DNA of 64,000 nt from the NCBI GenBank assembly GCA_013399855.1, contig VXAY01005812.1, positions 1 through 64,000 of the forward strand. The letters are read 5' to 3'. Both the position numbers and the translations under genes were made by a program. Below, piece by piece: positions 36,791-49,900 of this stretch. The DNA comes from Oxyruncus cristatus (Eukaryota > Chordata > Aves > Passeriformes > Cotingidae). Under the pieces are notes generated by a model. That model made no database searches. It was not told the origin of the DNA and saw nothing but the letters and a program-made list of their open reading frames with translations. Each line of letters opens with the position of its first letter. The first letter of the stretch is position 1.

Positions 36791-39700
36791 CTGCTCAAAG
36801 TTCAATGAGTAATATAGAGCATTGTTTGCTAGGCACAAGTCCTGCTTTTAATCTAGCAAGCTTAATTACCTATGATAGCACATGTTAATAACTATTCAGC
36901 CATCTATTGCCAGTGACAGCTCAGTCCATGCTACTGTACGGCACAATATTTGATGAATGCCTTGCCATTTATCTGCTTTGACAAAAGTCACATCTACCAG
37001 GGCAGTCTGTGAAAAATGAACAGTCAATGTACCTGGGACATTGAGCAGACAGCCTATGTAACCAGTATCCCCATTTCTGCAGAGATCCCACTTCTCCTCT
37101 CACATGCACTGGTGCCACCATGCTGAGATTGGTGGAGTTCTTCCTGAACACATGAACCAGGGGATCTTCATGCCAGGGTGAGCCAGAAAGGAGCAAAACA
37201 TGTTGCACATATAAATAACAAACTACAGAACAAATCCTGTTCAATGATGATAAGTTCCTGAAAGACCAGGCAGGTTTATAAGAGCTGGCACAGAAAGATG
37301 ATTACCTGCTCTGGTCCCAGCCACCTGTTGCAGTCCCAGCGTGTCGTGGGACACCAGGTGATTCTCCACTGTGCACCTCAGAAGCACCGTGGGCATGTGC
37401 TGTAGTTTGGCACAAACTTCTGCAGTTCATCACTTGAATGTTTGTATTTTTCCATTGGACATGACAGTAAGTTCTTGCCCCCTTTATGGACTTATTTTAC
37501 TTAGTGAAGAACAGGGCCCAGAAGATGCAGCTGTGTTTCCACATACAGACCTTGGCACCCACAAATTGCCCTGTACATTTGATTGGGAGCTACTGAGCTG
37601 TTACTAACCTCAGAATCAGATGCCAGGCCTGCATTTTTGTCCTACAAGGCAGTAGCATAGCTTGTACAAGCCCCCTTTCATTGCTAATGCCAAGTAGAGT
37701 ATTGGTTTGGGGGGTTGGTTTTTTGATTACTGAAACAGAAAAAAGTAATTAATTTACACCAAGGTCGGATTTTGCCCAGTAGATGATTTGTCAGCTGGGG
37801 AATATGTCAGAGCCTTCTCTGCAGAAGCCTCTTAGGAATGCAAACGCACCATAGTGCCATTGCCATCTCCAGGTAGGTAATGCCTGAGAAACCAAGGGAA
37901 GGAGGGAACAGCCAACTTTTCCAGCTGCTCAAACCACATAGACAGGATGATCCCTGCCATAGTGCTGCATTGCTCCCATTCAGTAAGCATATATTTTTAT
38001 TGTATCAGATACTATATTACAAATAAACTGTTAGCAGTGAAGATATATTTTAAAAACTATGTAAGTGTAAGCTTTTTATAATACAGAATAAATAGAATGC
38101 TTCACTTCTGTAGCCCTAATTTTATAAAAATTTCGTCTATTGAAGCATTCCTGTTTGTAGAAGTAGGTCTGATCAGTCCTTGTGTAATGATATGCTAATT
38201 CCCCAAGATGGGGCATTTTCACCTTTTACTGTACTCCTCCATACACTTCAGTGTAGTCTTAATTTTATTTCTCTAAGTTGTCCCCTTGTCATAAAAAGTG
38301 CTATTCAAGTGAAGTTGCATGTCTGCAGGAATGACACCCTAGTCTGTCTTGTTTACTGCCTTTCAGACAAGCACCATTAATTCCTTCCCAGCAGTGATCC
38401 AGAGCACAGCAGCTCCCATGAGGGGCTGTATTCACAGGAGGGATGCCATGCTGTGAGAATAACTTGTCCTCCAGTTGTTGGGTACTGTCCATTTAGGTTT
38501 TATGAAACAGGTACTTGATAAAGACATCAATTGTAGCTGAAATAATACACAGCTTACACTGTTATTTCTTGATTCTTCTTGCAATCACTTTAGTAAATGA
38601 CAGAATTTAATATAATTAATTACCTGCCTTTCCTTCCCACCAAAACAACATCTGTCTGTTATCAGTCTAAGCAGTTAACTGCAGAGGAGGGAGAAGTGGT
38701 CAGGACAATGGAAAGGACGAATTTGCATCGGGCTAGCACAGTGCCTTTCTCCTCTAGCAGTCTTGCTCCCAATGTGTTAATGACATGGCACACATGGACA
38801 GAAACATTTGGAATGTGCCCTTCTCAAAAGAAAATGTTATTAGTTGCACGATGCCATAGCCCCTGAAGCTAAAGTAATTTCTGGAGTTACTGTGATGAAT
38901 TTGGCCTCTGCTGTTTCCTGTCCCCGCTGGCAGCAGTGCTGTGCAGGGTGTGTCTGTGCTGTCACCCTGTGTTGAGCAGGGCTGGCACCACGCTCCCAAC
39001 AGCTGGTGTCCCTGTCGGTACATGCTGAAGTGCATTGCTGGGTACCAGTACTGACCCTGCTCTTCTGGCATCTCCTTTGCTGCTGTGCTGGCTTTCCACT
39101 CCCAGGAGTGATGCTGACAGCCACGCTGAGTCTGCCCTTGAGGCATAAAGAGCTTCAGTTCCTGTCTCACAGGAGTCAGATGCCTCCCAGGCACCCCTGA
39201 TGTTTAGCCCTGTGTTGAGCTCTGGGTTCCTCCTGAAGCCCCATGGTAGCTGAGACAGGAGGATTTGCAAAGTGGCACCCACAGTTGTATTTTCCTGTAG
39301 CTCAGATGGCAGATTCTGTCTGTGGCAGAGTTCTTGCCATTGCAAAACCAATTATTGCCCTATGTTTGTCCGTGATCCCTCTGCTACAGCCAGAGGCTGG
39401 GATGCACCCGTGTGCAGTGTGGCAAATGTGCTCCAGCCAAGAGGTGACAGAGATCCAGTGACTGTGAGAGAGTCGTACTCTGCATGGAAATGGCTTTGGG
39501 TTTGTTTTTTTTATGTTTTCCCATGAATGTTACTCTGTAAACTTGACAAGCCTCCCCTCGCTCAGAAATGGGGCTTGTAATATTTATGACAAATACTATT
39601 ACAGCTTTCTAAATAAAACACAGTATGCTATTCCAATCCCTACCCTCATCAATCCTCCTGCCAGTACATGGAAGGCAGTTCCTGTGCTGCTTCTCAGTTA

Positions 39701-40350
39701 CAGTCAGACTGTCTGTCAGTGCTATCAACTGTGCACATTTCCTCCAAGTGGTGAATGTTTAAATAACGTCTGAATCAGGACTGACTGTGTCATTAGTTAC
39801 AAACATTAGTCTGCATCTTCAGGCAAGCATTTTTTAAAGAAAGCCTTCCTAACATGAACTTTATGCAATGTGTTGAAAAATAGGAATGTAACTAATCATA
39901 TTGAAAAAAAAAAAGAAAAAAAAATGTACCGTGCCCGTTCTGTGGCTGTTTGGCTGTTTGTTTGTTTTCCTGTTTCTCTGAATGCACTGCACTATTGTGA
40001 GTAACCATGAGACAAGCTGTAAGCCTGAGGCACAAATACCCAGAGGTTAAGGCACCATGGGCAGGACTTTGGCATTGCCTGACTGCAGCATGTGTCGAGA
40101 ACAAACACCCACGTGTCCCTCGGTGACCTCTGGTGAGACGATAGCAGCAGTGTATCAACCTTTTCTTCTTATTCATGGAAGTGCCATGAAAGACCTAAGG
40201 AAATGTGCAAATAATGTAAATTGTGATAACTAAAGCCATGTTAATGGAGCAGCCATGTAAAGCTTCACTCTTACAAATGCTGTTCTCCAATGGTAATTTG
40301 TATTCAATTTTGTTGAGTGGTTTAAAAAATGTTGGTTTTAATAATAAAAA
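36791..40350 (+). other. Possible extended KCNIP1 3'UTR with several distal poly(A) signals
   Basis: No coding exon was recognised. Sense-strand AATAAA hexamers occur at 38022-38027, 38087-38092, 39612-39617 and 40343-40348. The AT-rich stretch at 37980-38160 has two signals within 70 nt and looks like a genuine transcript end. Brain genes in birds often have long UTRs, so this region may be transcribed; that is inference. Confidence 0.35.
38022..38092 (+). terminator. Pair of distal poly(A) signals
   Basis: Two AATAAA hexamers (38022-38027 and 38087-38092) lie in a strongly AT-rich stretch followed by T-rich and GT-containing sequence. This is a plausible distal cleavage region for KCNIP1, about 1.5 kb after the stop. 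Confidence 0.35.
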
Positions 40351-40887
40351 GAAAATATCTCTAGGAGGGTGTCCTTTCTTAAGCCAAATATGTATTTTTT
40401 TCTTAAGGGACACTGTCAGGTTAAAAATTTGCAAAGAAGCTTTTAAAAGTAGGACTTAAACACATCTCTATGTGCATAGGGGCAGTGAATCTGAACTGTG
40501 CTGTGAGTGTAGCACTTACATGCCAGCGACTTATCTGCATCACTGATTCAGGGGTACTCTTATATTTGGTGTGGCAACATACATCAAACTGTTAGTCTGG
40601 CCATTGTGTAAATAAGAATTCAGAAATGTTCTTCTACCTGCACCATTGATAGTATTTTGGAGTAGTATAAATGGAAAGCTTACAGGCATGTCTTTTCTCT
40701 TCAGCAGTTTTACAGTTTTGCTTAAGTATAAGAAGGAAAACAGGCAATAGAGTTGAAAAAAATGCAAACACTATTTTATGTTAGAGATAAGAAAAATAAC
40801 CAAAAACCTAGCAGTGTCCCTTTAGCTCTGGTTTGTTGTAAACGTCCATTCTGACACGTGGACAAATGCAGGAGTGATTTTGCAAGG

Positions 40888-40935
40888 CTATATATATGTG
40901 TGTACATACACACATGCATACACATATATATATAG
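40888..40935. repeat. AT/TG/CA microsatellite forming an inverted repeat
   Basis: A 17-nt left arm (40888-40904) and a 17-nt right arm (40919-40935) are complementary at 16 of 17 positions around a 14-nt loop. The block is made of TA, TG and CA dinucleotides and could form a cruciform or, if transcribed, a hairpin. Confidence 0.8.
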
Positions 40936-43900
40936 TTTGCTAAACGCCGTTCTGTGGGGTATAATCTGCCTACCAGTACATCCCAGGAAAAAGAACATTC
41001 ATACATGCAGAAATGTGAAAATAAAGATGTCTGTGTGAAACGTGTATTGGTCTCACTGCAGTGCCTGCACAGGGGCCTTGGCCAGCCAGCCCTTGGCCTC
41101 GCTGGCCCCTGGGAGGCACCTGGAGATGGCACCACTGCCACCAGGGCACTGCCTGCTCCGGGAGACAGCAGCAGAATGCCAGTCCCGACTGCTCACTGAC
41201 CAGCAAGGAGGAGGTGCAGACGCTGTCTGTTCAACACCCCTCTCTCCATAGGATGTGCCCCAGCTGTTGCCAGGCAAAGCAGGGTCAGACTCAAAGCACA
41301 TGCATAGGCGTTTTGTTCACTTTTCAGCTGCAGGTTTGCTCAAGTGGCTGTCAAAGCCTTCGTCACTGCTGTGAGATACTGGACACACCTGGTTTTATTC
41401 TGAGTCCATCACTATTGCAGACTAAGCGTCTCATCCTGCTGCTTCAGGGGTCCAGGGCATTGCACCTGAGGGACAGAAGGGCAGTGGAGAGGGAGCAGGT
41501 CTGCACTGGCCAGGAGGACTGTTCCTCCAATCCCTGGGGGACTCCAGAGCACAGAGGGGGAAACTGAGGCATGAGCTACAACTCAGCAAATGAAAAAGGT
41601 TACTATTGAATTCAAAACTGCTTTTTCTTACTGAGAGATTAATTCTGTAACCTCTGCTTAGCCATGCAGGTCCAGCAAAGCTGTAAAGGGAGGAAGCCTG
41701 GACACGCTGGCAACATTAAGTTCTACTTCTCTGCTCAAGTTACCAGCTACCCTGCTCCCTTGCATTTGGGGCCAGACCTGTACCTGAGATGGAGAAACAT
41801 GGAGAAACCATGCAGCATGCTGGGGAAAGTGAGGCTTGTATCCTGATAGAGTGGGATGTGACTGGAAGCACTGGGGGATAACTATTGATCTGCAACCTAG
41901 ATTTAATTTAATGAATTGTTATCGTCTCTAAAGCTGATAATCTCAGAATCTGGGGTCAATTCTGAGAGGTCCAAGCCCAGGTGGAGCTGAGCATTCCTGC
42001 TGAGAGGAGGGCAGGTTTTTAACTTTCTCTCTTCCCTCCTACGTTATCCCCTCAGCTGCAGCCTGCCTGAAACCACAGCATGTGCCCCTCAATTCAGTGC
42101 TCAGGGCTGTTAAAACTTCTTTGCCTTTGTGAAGCAAACTGGTGACAGGCAATAGAGTGGCAGCAGACTAGTACAGAGGTCAGGAATGAGGCCATAGTGT
42201 GAGGTGACTCACAGCTATGACAGGAATACATAAGAAAGTTTGTATACATAATTGTTATTAAAAATACACAGAAATGTTCATACATATTTGAAGACACAAC
42301 TGCCAACACAACAAAGGTTAAAGAAAGAATGACCAAAATGCAGTTAAAGTAAAAACAAATGCACAAAGTATCCATAGTAGCGATATAAGTTATCTATCTA
42401 ATTCAATAATCAAGTTGCCATGCGAGTTTGTCAACCTCAACGAGCCAGTCAAGGATAGACATCCCTATATAAGCTGCTCAGGTGGGAAGCACAGTGAAAT
42501 CAGGTGTCAGCTGAAGACCCGTATTTGCTTGTCTCCAGCTGAGGTGATGCAGACGTGTTCAGGTGATGGTCACCCCAGTCTGCCCAGCACAGGTAAACAC
42601 ATACAGGTTTCCCGTGGCAGTTTCTGTCTTTGAATTCTCTCCCAGAGGTGTGCCTCTTGCAAGTCAGGAGTTAGAGCAGTGGTGATTCAGGTGGAGGGCA
42701 TCAGGCACTGTCACCTCCTCATGATACACCAGTTGCTCTCTGAATTGTCTACCATGTTTTCAGCTGCTGAAATAAATCAGCTGGGGGATGGCTCTCAAAT
42801 ATTTTTTTAAAAAAAAGGTTAAGGTATGTATGTTTTTACATAAGATCTGGATCCTTCACCTGCATTCACCTTCAACAAAGCCAGGTGTATCATATCTGTG
42901 TATATGTGTACTACACTGATTTGGAAAAAAAGAAGAATCAAATAGAACTGAGTAGCCTCTTGTTTGCTCTAAATGACACTGATTTTTTTCCAATATTGCC
43001 ATAATAATTTTTAATACTGCTTGTGTACTGTCATAGCACAGACTCTGGTGTCAGGTTAGCTAACAGGAGCTGTCCCAGAAATGATTCTCGCTCCTCTCAG
43101 AACATGCTGGGTGCCATGTAAGTGGCACTTAACTCATGCCCTGACATTCAGCCAGGAGAACAGGTTTGTTTCTGGAAAAATCCATTACCCTCATCATAAC
43201 TTACAGCATCCACTTAACTGACTTGTTTAGGCAGCTGATAAATAGCTGTCTGGATTTCAGGAGACTGGGTCTGGGGGAGCTGCACGGACAGAGGTGTGTG
43301 CTGCCTGATGGGCTTGGAGGAAATACTGGATTTCACCAAGATCCCTCCTGGCACAGCAGGACCGGACAAGGTGGCAGACAGATCCCAGCCTGGTAACTTT
43401 TTGTGGTCTGTGGGGCGGATATCAGGTATCAATCACACAGTGCTATTTTAACCACTGTCACACTTCAACGCCTTTACTTCTCAAAGTTGGCTTTGAGAAC
43501 TAGTTGAAAAAAATCAGGTCCATAAAAATAGTCATTAAAAATGTCCCTAAAAATGTATCAAAGAGTAGCAAAGGAGAACTTTGAAGAACAAAATCTAAAG
43601 AAAATCAGTTTTTTCTAATTCACAGACAGAGAACTGAAGCAAAATGTTCTGTCTTTTCATCACATCAGGTCTGCACTGTGTGGGATCAGGAATAGGAGCT
43701 GTATGAGCAAAGCAGAGATAGAAGAGCTGGTGATGGACCTGTCCTTCTGCTTGGCCAGGAGAGGCTGGTTCTCTGCAAACAGGACACATGTCTCTCTCAC
43801 CCTCCAGGAGGTGGGAAATGAACTGAAGATCCTCAATGGATGTGATTATTTCCAGCCTGGGTTTTTTTGAACTTTCCTTTTTGTCTTGCAAAACAGAAGT

Positions 43901-46900
43901 ATGACTTTCTGCATCTGTTCTTGTAGGGACTGGGAATCACTAGGGCGGCCCTGGGTGGAAGCCTGCATGACAGGAAGGTGTCTCCTGGCAGCACAGGGGC
44001 AGTTGCCATATTAACGGTGACATTTCCCCGGGGATTCACCTGCTGTCCTGTCCCTGGGACTGCATCTGGCCAGCCTGGGAAGGGGCCAGGGGGGTACCAG
44101 GGTGATCTGCACTCCTTCTGGACAGGGGCTTCTGCAAGAGGTGGGCAGTGCATAGTGGGGAAATGGGGATGTTTCCTTTAGAAACCTGGGACACTTCAAA
44201 AGTTACTTGTTGGGATTTGTGCCCACATCCAGTGGCCATGAAATGGAGAAGAGAACAGGGCTGCAGGAACAGGAACACTGCCATGTTTCACTCGCGGGAA
44301 TCAGCTCTGGGCTCAAGTCTGGCTGCAGAAGATGGGCCTGGATGGTTACTGCCCTCACCCAGACGTGAGAGTGAGCTTGAGCACTCACAGACCCTGTGAC
44401 CTTCTTTCCAGGCACCACAAGTTTTCCCAGGAATGTGTTCCCACTGTCTCCAAACCCAGGCCCCAGCTCAGACCCCTCTGACTGAAGTGGCATACAAGTG
44501 ATAAAGCCCCATTGCCACTGCCCCAGTGTTTTAGAGTCTGCATTTGCTCTTTATATTTGCAGAGAGAGCCAAGGAGCAAGTACACTGATGTTGGGAAGGC
44601 TGGAGGTGAAAGGACCACTGCTAGTAATGTACAGTCATCTCCTTGGTTAAAATGTCTGTGGAAAGCCAGTGCTGACCCAGAACTTTCTAAAGGGTAGTGA
44701 GTTATTGGAAAGTGTTGATAAAAAAAAAATCAAGGATTGATTTTGGAATCCCAGAGTTAAATTGACTTTGTTGACATTTTCACTGAAACTTATCCAACCT
44801 TTGTGTTCTAATTACCTTATTACTTATAAATCAGTATAAATCGAAAATATATAACACTGTAAATATACAAGAAGAAAAATGTCTGCAAAATGTTTTCTGT
44901 CTGAACAGACATTCTAAATTTTAGAGAACTTGGAACATGAAGAAGTACTAGAGCCTTATGTTTCCTTCTCATGGCATGAGCTGTTATGGAAAAGCATATG
45001 TTACCAACCAGCTATAAGTAAGAAAAAATATTATAGTGGGTGAGCATTGCACTGGTGGAGGCAAGACCTGTCTGTGCTGTAACTGATAAAACTCTCTGGA
45101 AAAACCCATGTGTGCGTATGACAAACTGAGTTGCAAAAATACTTGTGAGTTTTTCTTAATTTTTGTTTCAGACTTTTTAAAATTTATCTCATGTTATTTG
45201 CCTTATATTTGTTTTATTTTGCTAATTATCACCAAGCTGTGATATCATAATGCTAAATCTTTAAGGACATCTGCTACGAACAAGTTGTTGAACTATTGTC
45301 AGTTCCTTTGGTGTTCAAATAAGGGAGCTGGGCACAAGCAAACAAGACATGCTTTGAAATGCAAGGAAGGTAAGAGATTTCTATCTCAGCAATACCTTGT
45401 AGTGATTTCACCAATAAAATAAAATTAACTGAATATTTAAGCTTTTAATTTATGTGTAGCAGTGAATATTTAGTGTATGTCATAAATAAAAAATGAGAAT
45501 ATATGGTGTAGATTTTGGCAGCTTCAAAGTTCAAAAGCAGAATTTCAGAACTTGAAAATTCTCTTTTCTGAGAGCACTTTCAATCCCCATTTGGAACAGA
45601 AATTTCATTCCAGCTTGTGAAGAGAATATTCCAGGGCTCAAACAGCCCCACTCCACAGGGCCCAAAGAGATCAGCGGAGAAATGGATGTGACATTACAGA
45701 GACCTGCAGGTAATTTTAGATACAGCAGAAGTCATGCTCCAAGAGGTACTGTTCCTTTACTGCAGCCTCTCTCTGGGTTTGGTACAGATTTACTATTCCA
45801 GGGGGAGCTCTACACACACATTATGTGAGCACCTGGCCAGCTCCTGTGTGATTCCAGAGCCCCCAGCCAGGCCTGGAGGAGCTGCCTCGTGCCCACCTTC
45901 CTGGTGGAGCTGAGTGGAGCCATATGACTGTGGAGCAAATTTTGACGGAGCTGGTAACTAAGCTAGTCTTTCACATACTAGAGGAGTCCCTGTGCATCAG
46001 CTATTCCAAGGGCAAGTCCATGGAGTAAGAAGATGCCCTGTTATGGGGGTTTGGAAAACGTTAACAGCAGTGTGCTGGAGCTCACCTGGGGAAAGAGCCA
46101 GAGATGCCTCATGGCACTGACACAGTCTGGAAAGGACAGATAAAACCCTGCTGAGTCTGTTGTTAGAGAGCAGAGAAAACACAAAAATGTGACAAAACTG
46201 GCGAAACCTGTTCCCTGTGCTGGCATTTTCTGGGTTTTTTTAGCACTTGACAAAGAGGGGGCAATAGCAGTGTTTGGCTGGTCTATGGTTGCACTCCTGA
46301 GGTATTTTTAGCACCCTGCTCTGTGGGCACCTGGGCCCTGGCTGTGAAGGTTTCTTGGATGGTCTCAAGGAAAGGCAGCACTGCAGCTCTCAAACCTGCA
46401 GCTTCCACCCACTGCACGTGCAGAGTCGTGAATTAACCCAGAGGAAAACTGCCGTTCAGATTTTGGGGTACTGGCACAGGAAGAAGCAAAGGGTCTGAGA
46501 CTTCCATGGGGAATAGGCTGTACCTATCCCATGGCTCCAGACACCTCCAAGTGCTCCTCACTTCCTTCATGGAGCTAGGAAAAATAGCCAGTATTGTCAT
46601 TATGTGTCTAACATGTGGATGTACATGGATCTAAGGAACATAAGGATGATGTAACAAATTCTATAGTCACAGGTTATAGAGGCTGCTACAGGACATTTGG
46701 AGATCCAAGACTCTGAAGTACTAGGAAAAGAGTCTCCAGTGAAAATGGTTTGCTGCTGTAGAGCAGGGGCTGGCTGTGACCTGTACAGTCCCTGCCTGGC
46801 AGACAGAAAACATAAAGCCATGGGGTTTGCTCAGCACTGCTCAAAAATGTTAATGAAATTCAAATAGAAAAAGTGTGGTGGTAAGTCCCCATGTATCCAT

Positions 46901-49900
46901 CTTTATTAGACTTATTTTCCATTGCAAATGCGGCATGGCATCAGGTTTCTGTCTCTAGAGTGTGTTTTGTGAGACATCATGGGAAAGAGTGCACAGTGTT
47001 CCCAGGGGAGCCATCAGTTTCCCCAAAGCACGTTTATCACACACCCTTCAGAGACCCAGCTGGCCCCAGCCAGGGTGGCACCTGAGCCACCCCAGGAGTG
47101 GCTGGGGATGCTGCTGGGGACGCTGCTGTCACTTGTCATTCTCACCATGTAATGCCACCCGGCAGCTCTGAATGGTGAGTTCAGTTCACCGGGTTTGCCA
47201 GGCTGAAACCAAACTGCAGAGCATGTTTCGGTGGAGGGGGGGGTAGGGGGTGGAACTGCTACCATTAGCCATTGTTAGGTGAATGGTGACTACTTGGATG
47301 CAGCACAGAAGCAAGCTGTAAATAACTGCATGAGCTATTCCTTCCCTTTGAGAACAAGGCCAAAATGTTTTATTCCTTCTCTTGGGGATCTCCCCCCTGA
47401 TACAGTGCACACGTTCACTGGCAGGCAGACATGTGGCCCTGACATGTGCAAATTCCCTGTGATAAATGCATCGGCGTTCTGCCAGGGCATCTGGGTACCA
47501 TGGGGACTTACTAGTCAGTACTTTTCCAGACGCCATATAACTTCTTCAGAGGTGTGTGATGATCTGATGTGACCGTAGATGTAGCAATAAATAGGCTATA
47601 GGGCCTTTAAGGACACCAAACATTTTGCCTCTGTCAGATAGTTATCACTCTTATACCCAAGGGCATGTTCTCCATCAGCTCACAAGTATTTAAATTATTT
47701 TTGGTTATTTTATTTGTGCCAGGGCTGAAGGTGCTTTATACTGTAACAAACATAAACTAAATAAGCATGAGCAAAAATGTCAGTTTCATGTGTGACAGCT
47801 TTATGACCCTAACACAGATCAAGATCAAGGATGATCCTGAGAAGGAGTGGCTTGAAACTAGCTCTATCCCAGATGTCCAATCTGGCATCAATCTGGGTCC
47901 AGCCCAGAGCCTCTGGGAGGCTGATGCCAGCTCTCTCACAGGGATCCGTTCAGGGAGCACCTACTGAACCGTGGATATGCTGTTAAAACTATTTCTATCC
48001 TTTGAAATGCAAAACTGAGGGTAAGTCTGCAATTTCTTTATATCCCGTTAAAATATTTTCACAGTCTTTTGGGAAACCTGAGTCATATAAAATGTCTGTC
48101 CTTCTCCAATCTACTCCAAAGGGAAACATTTCAGTGAATGCTTCAGTAAAATGAAAGGTGTGTGTTGTGATACCATTCAAACTCATTTTTGAAGACTTCT
48201 CCGTTAATGCCCTCAAAAGAAAGTGCAGTAATGTTTTTGTTCAGGCTATTTACATCCCATTAGAGCTCACAGCTGAGTTAATGTTTCACCTTAGACTGCA
48301 GTAAATTAGATAAAGCAGTATTTCCTCATTCCCAGAGTAGCAGCAGTTACCCTTTTCCTTTGTCTGCGCTGCTCTGTTGTGCTGATACAGAACAAAAAAA
48401 CATTGCTTAACCCCCTTTAACAACCGTCGAGACTATTTTTAAACACAAAATATGTTTCTTTACTGCACTGCCTATTGCTGAGGCATTTTTAAGACTACTA
48501 AGCCTTAACCTGTGCTAGGTAACAAGAGCTTGCAAACCTACCACCACTGTTTTATAAGTTACATAGAAAGCTAAGCCCATGCAAACCTCAGGGTGATTTT
48601 TGCCACCTGATTTTGTTTCACCCAAAAGCAGGAAATGCTTACTTCTTGGACATTAATGCTGGAAATTCCTGAAGTGCTCTCTAAGTCAGCTTTTCAGAAA
48701 GGTCCTTTCCAGTGGAGATCTCAGAGACACACCTGGGCTCAATGCAGCTGACAAGCCTGTACCTGAGTGACTGTCTCCAAAGAGCACCTCCCAAGCCTGC
48801 TGTGCTGGAGCTCCTCACCTGAGCAGCTGTGGGACTGGGGTTCACCTGTAACAGGGGGCAAGATCTTCAGGTAAGGCATTTATCTGCTCTCTTTTACTCA
48901 TCTGCTGGTAGAGCACATACCCCATGGGAATAACGTGAAGATAAGGTCTTCCACGTGCCAGAACTCCTCAGCAAGAATTACTGTTCTTAAATAGTGAAAA
49001 TAATAATAGAAAGTGTTGTCTTATAATGGACATCTGGCCACTTCAGCAGCCAAATGTTGGGATGTGTCCCTGTCAGCTCTCTGTGACTGTTCAGGACAAA
49101 ATGACAACCCAAAAGATTTGGGATTGGGTATATTGCTGCAGTGCTCGATGCGATGCAGAGAGGTGTGGAGGTCCCTGCTGCATCCTCCCCTTCCAAGGCA
49201 CTGTGGCTGCTCCAGTGGAGGCTCTGCTGTGCCACAGGGGGATGGATCCCAGTGGTCAGTGCCATCTCCCTTGCAGAGGAGCATAAAGCACTTAAGTAGT
49301 AATTTAAAGTGTTCATCCAAGTGTTTTGGCTTTTTTTTCCCTTAAAATATTCCCCTTCCCCCCCCTGCCCTGACAGAACAATACAACAACATAGGCCTAG
49401 GTCCCCTGGGGGAAAAGGAAAATAAGAAAAAGGTCTTTTTGTTAAGCTTCTTTTATGCTTATGGTGTTCAGAACAGTTCCAAAAACCAGGCACCATCAAT
49501 AGAGATAACTTTCCATCTCTTGAACACGCAAACTAGAAACTAGTTCTTACTGCAGCTCATCTAATGAGTACATCTTGATCTGATCTGCTGTCTTGGAGCG
49601 TATTTCATCTTATTAACATAAAAATATGCAATTATTTCCAATAGATCCTAATCTACCGCAGTTGAAATATCTGCCCAGCTTTTGACAGCTGGAGGCACTT
49701 GTATGGATGAAATATTTATTTAAGAAGTTAGGGAGCAAAAAGGAATGACATCATACCAGGTAAGAGCTCTGGCCAAAGATTAAACCACATTTGTGCATTA
49801 ATCTGAGATAATAACAAAACGTTGTGTACTGAAAACTGAGTGTTTAATTAATTGTGTGTTCCCAAATTCATTCCTGTATCTGACAAGAGGAGCAGTTAAA

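Noticed and set aside
41061..41567. 168-codon + strand open frame downstream of KCNIP1
   Set aside because: It lies in a GC-rich patch where several frames on both strands are open together, which is the pattern of low stop-codon density rather than coding.
47822..47965. Exon-like segment after aacacag reading KIKDDPEKEWLETSSIPD and ending at TGA
   Set aside because: The composition is attractive, but there is no recognised family, partner exon or nearby poly(A) signal.
48987..49499. 170-codon minus-strand open frame
   Set aside because: No recognisable motif, low-complexity ends and overlapping open frames on the other strand.
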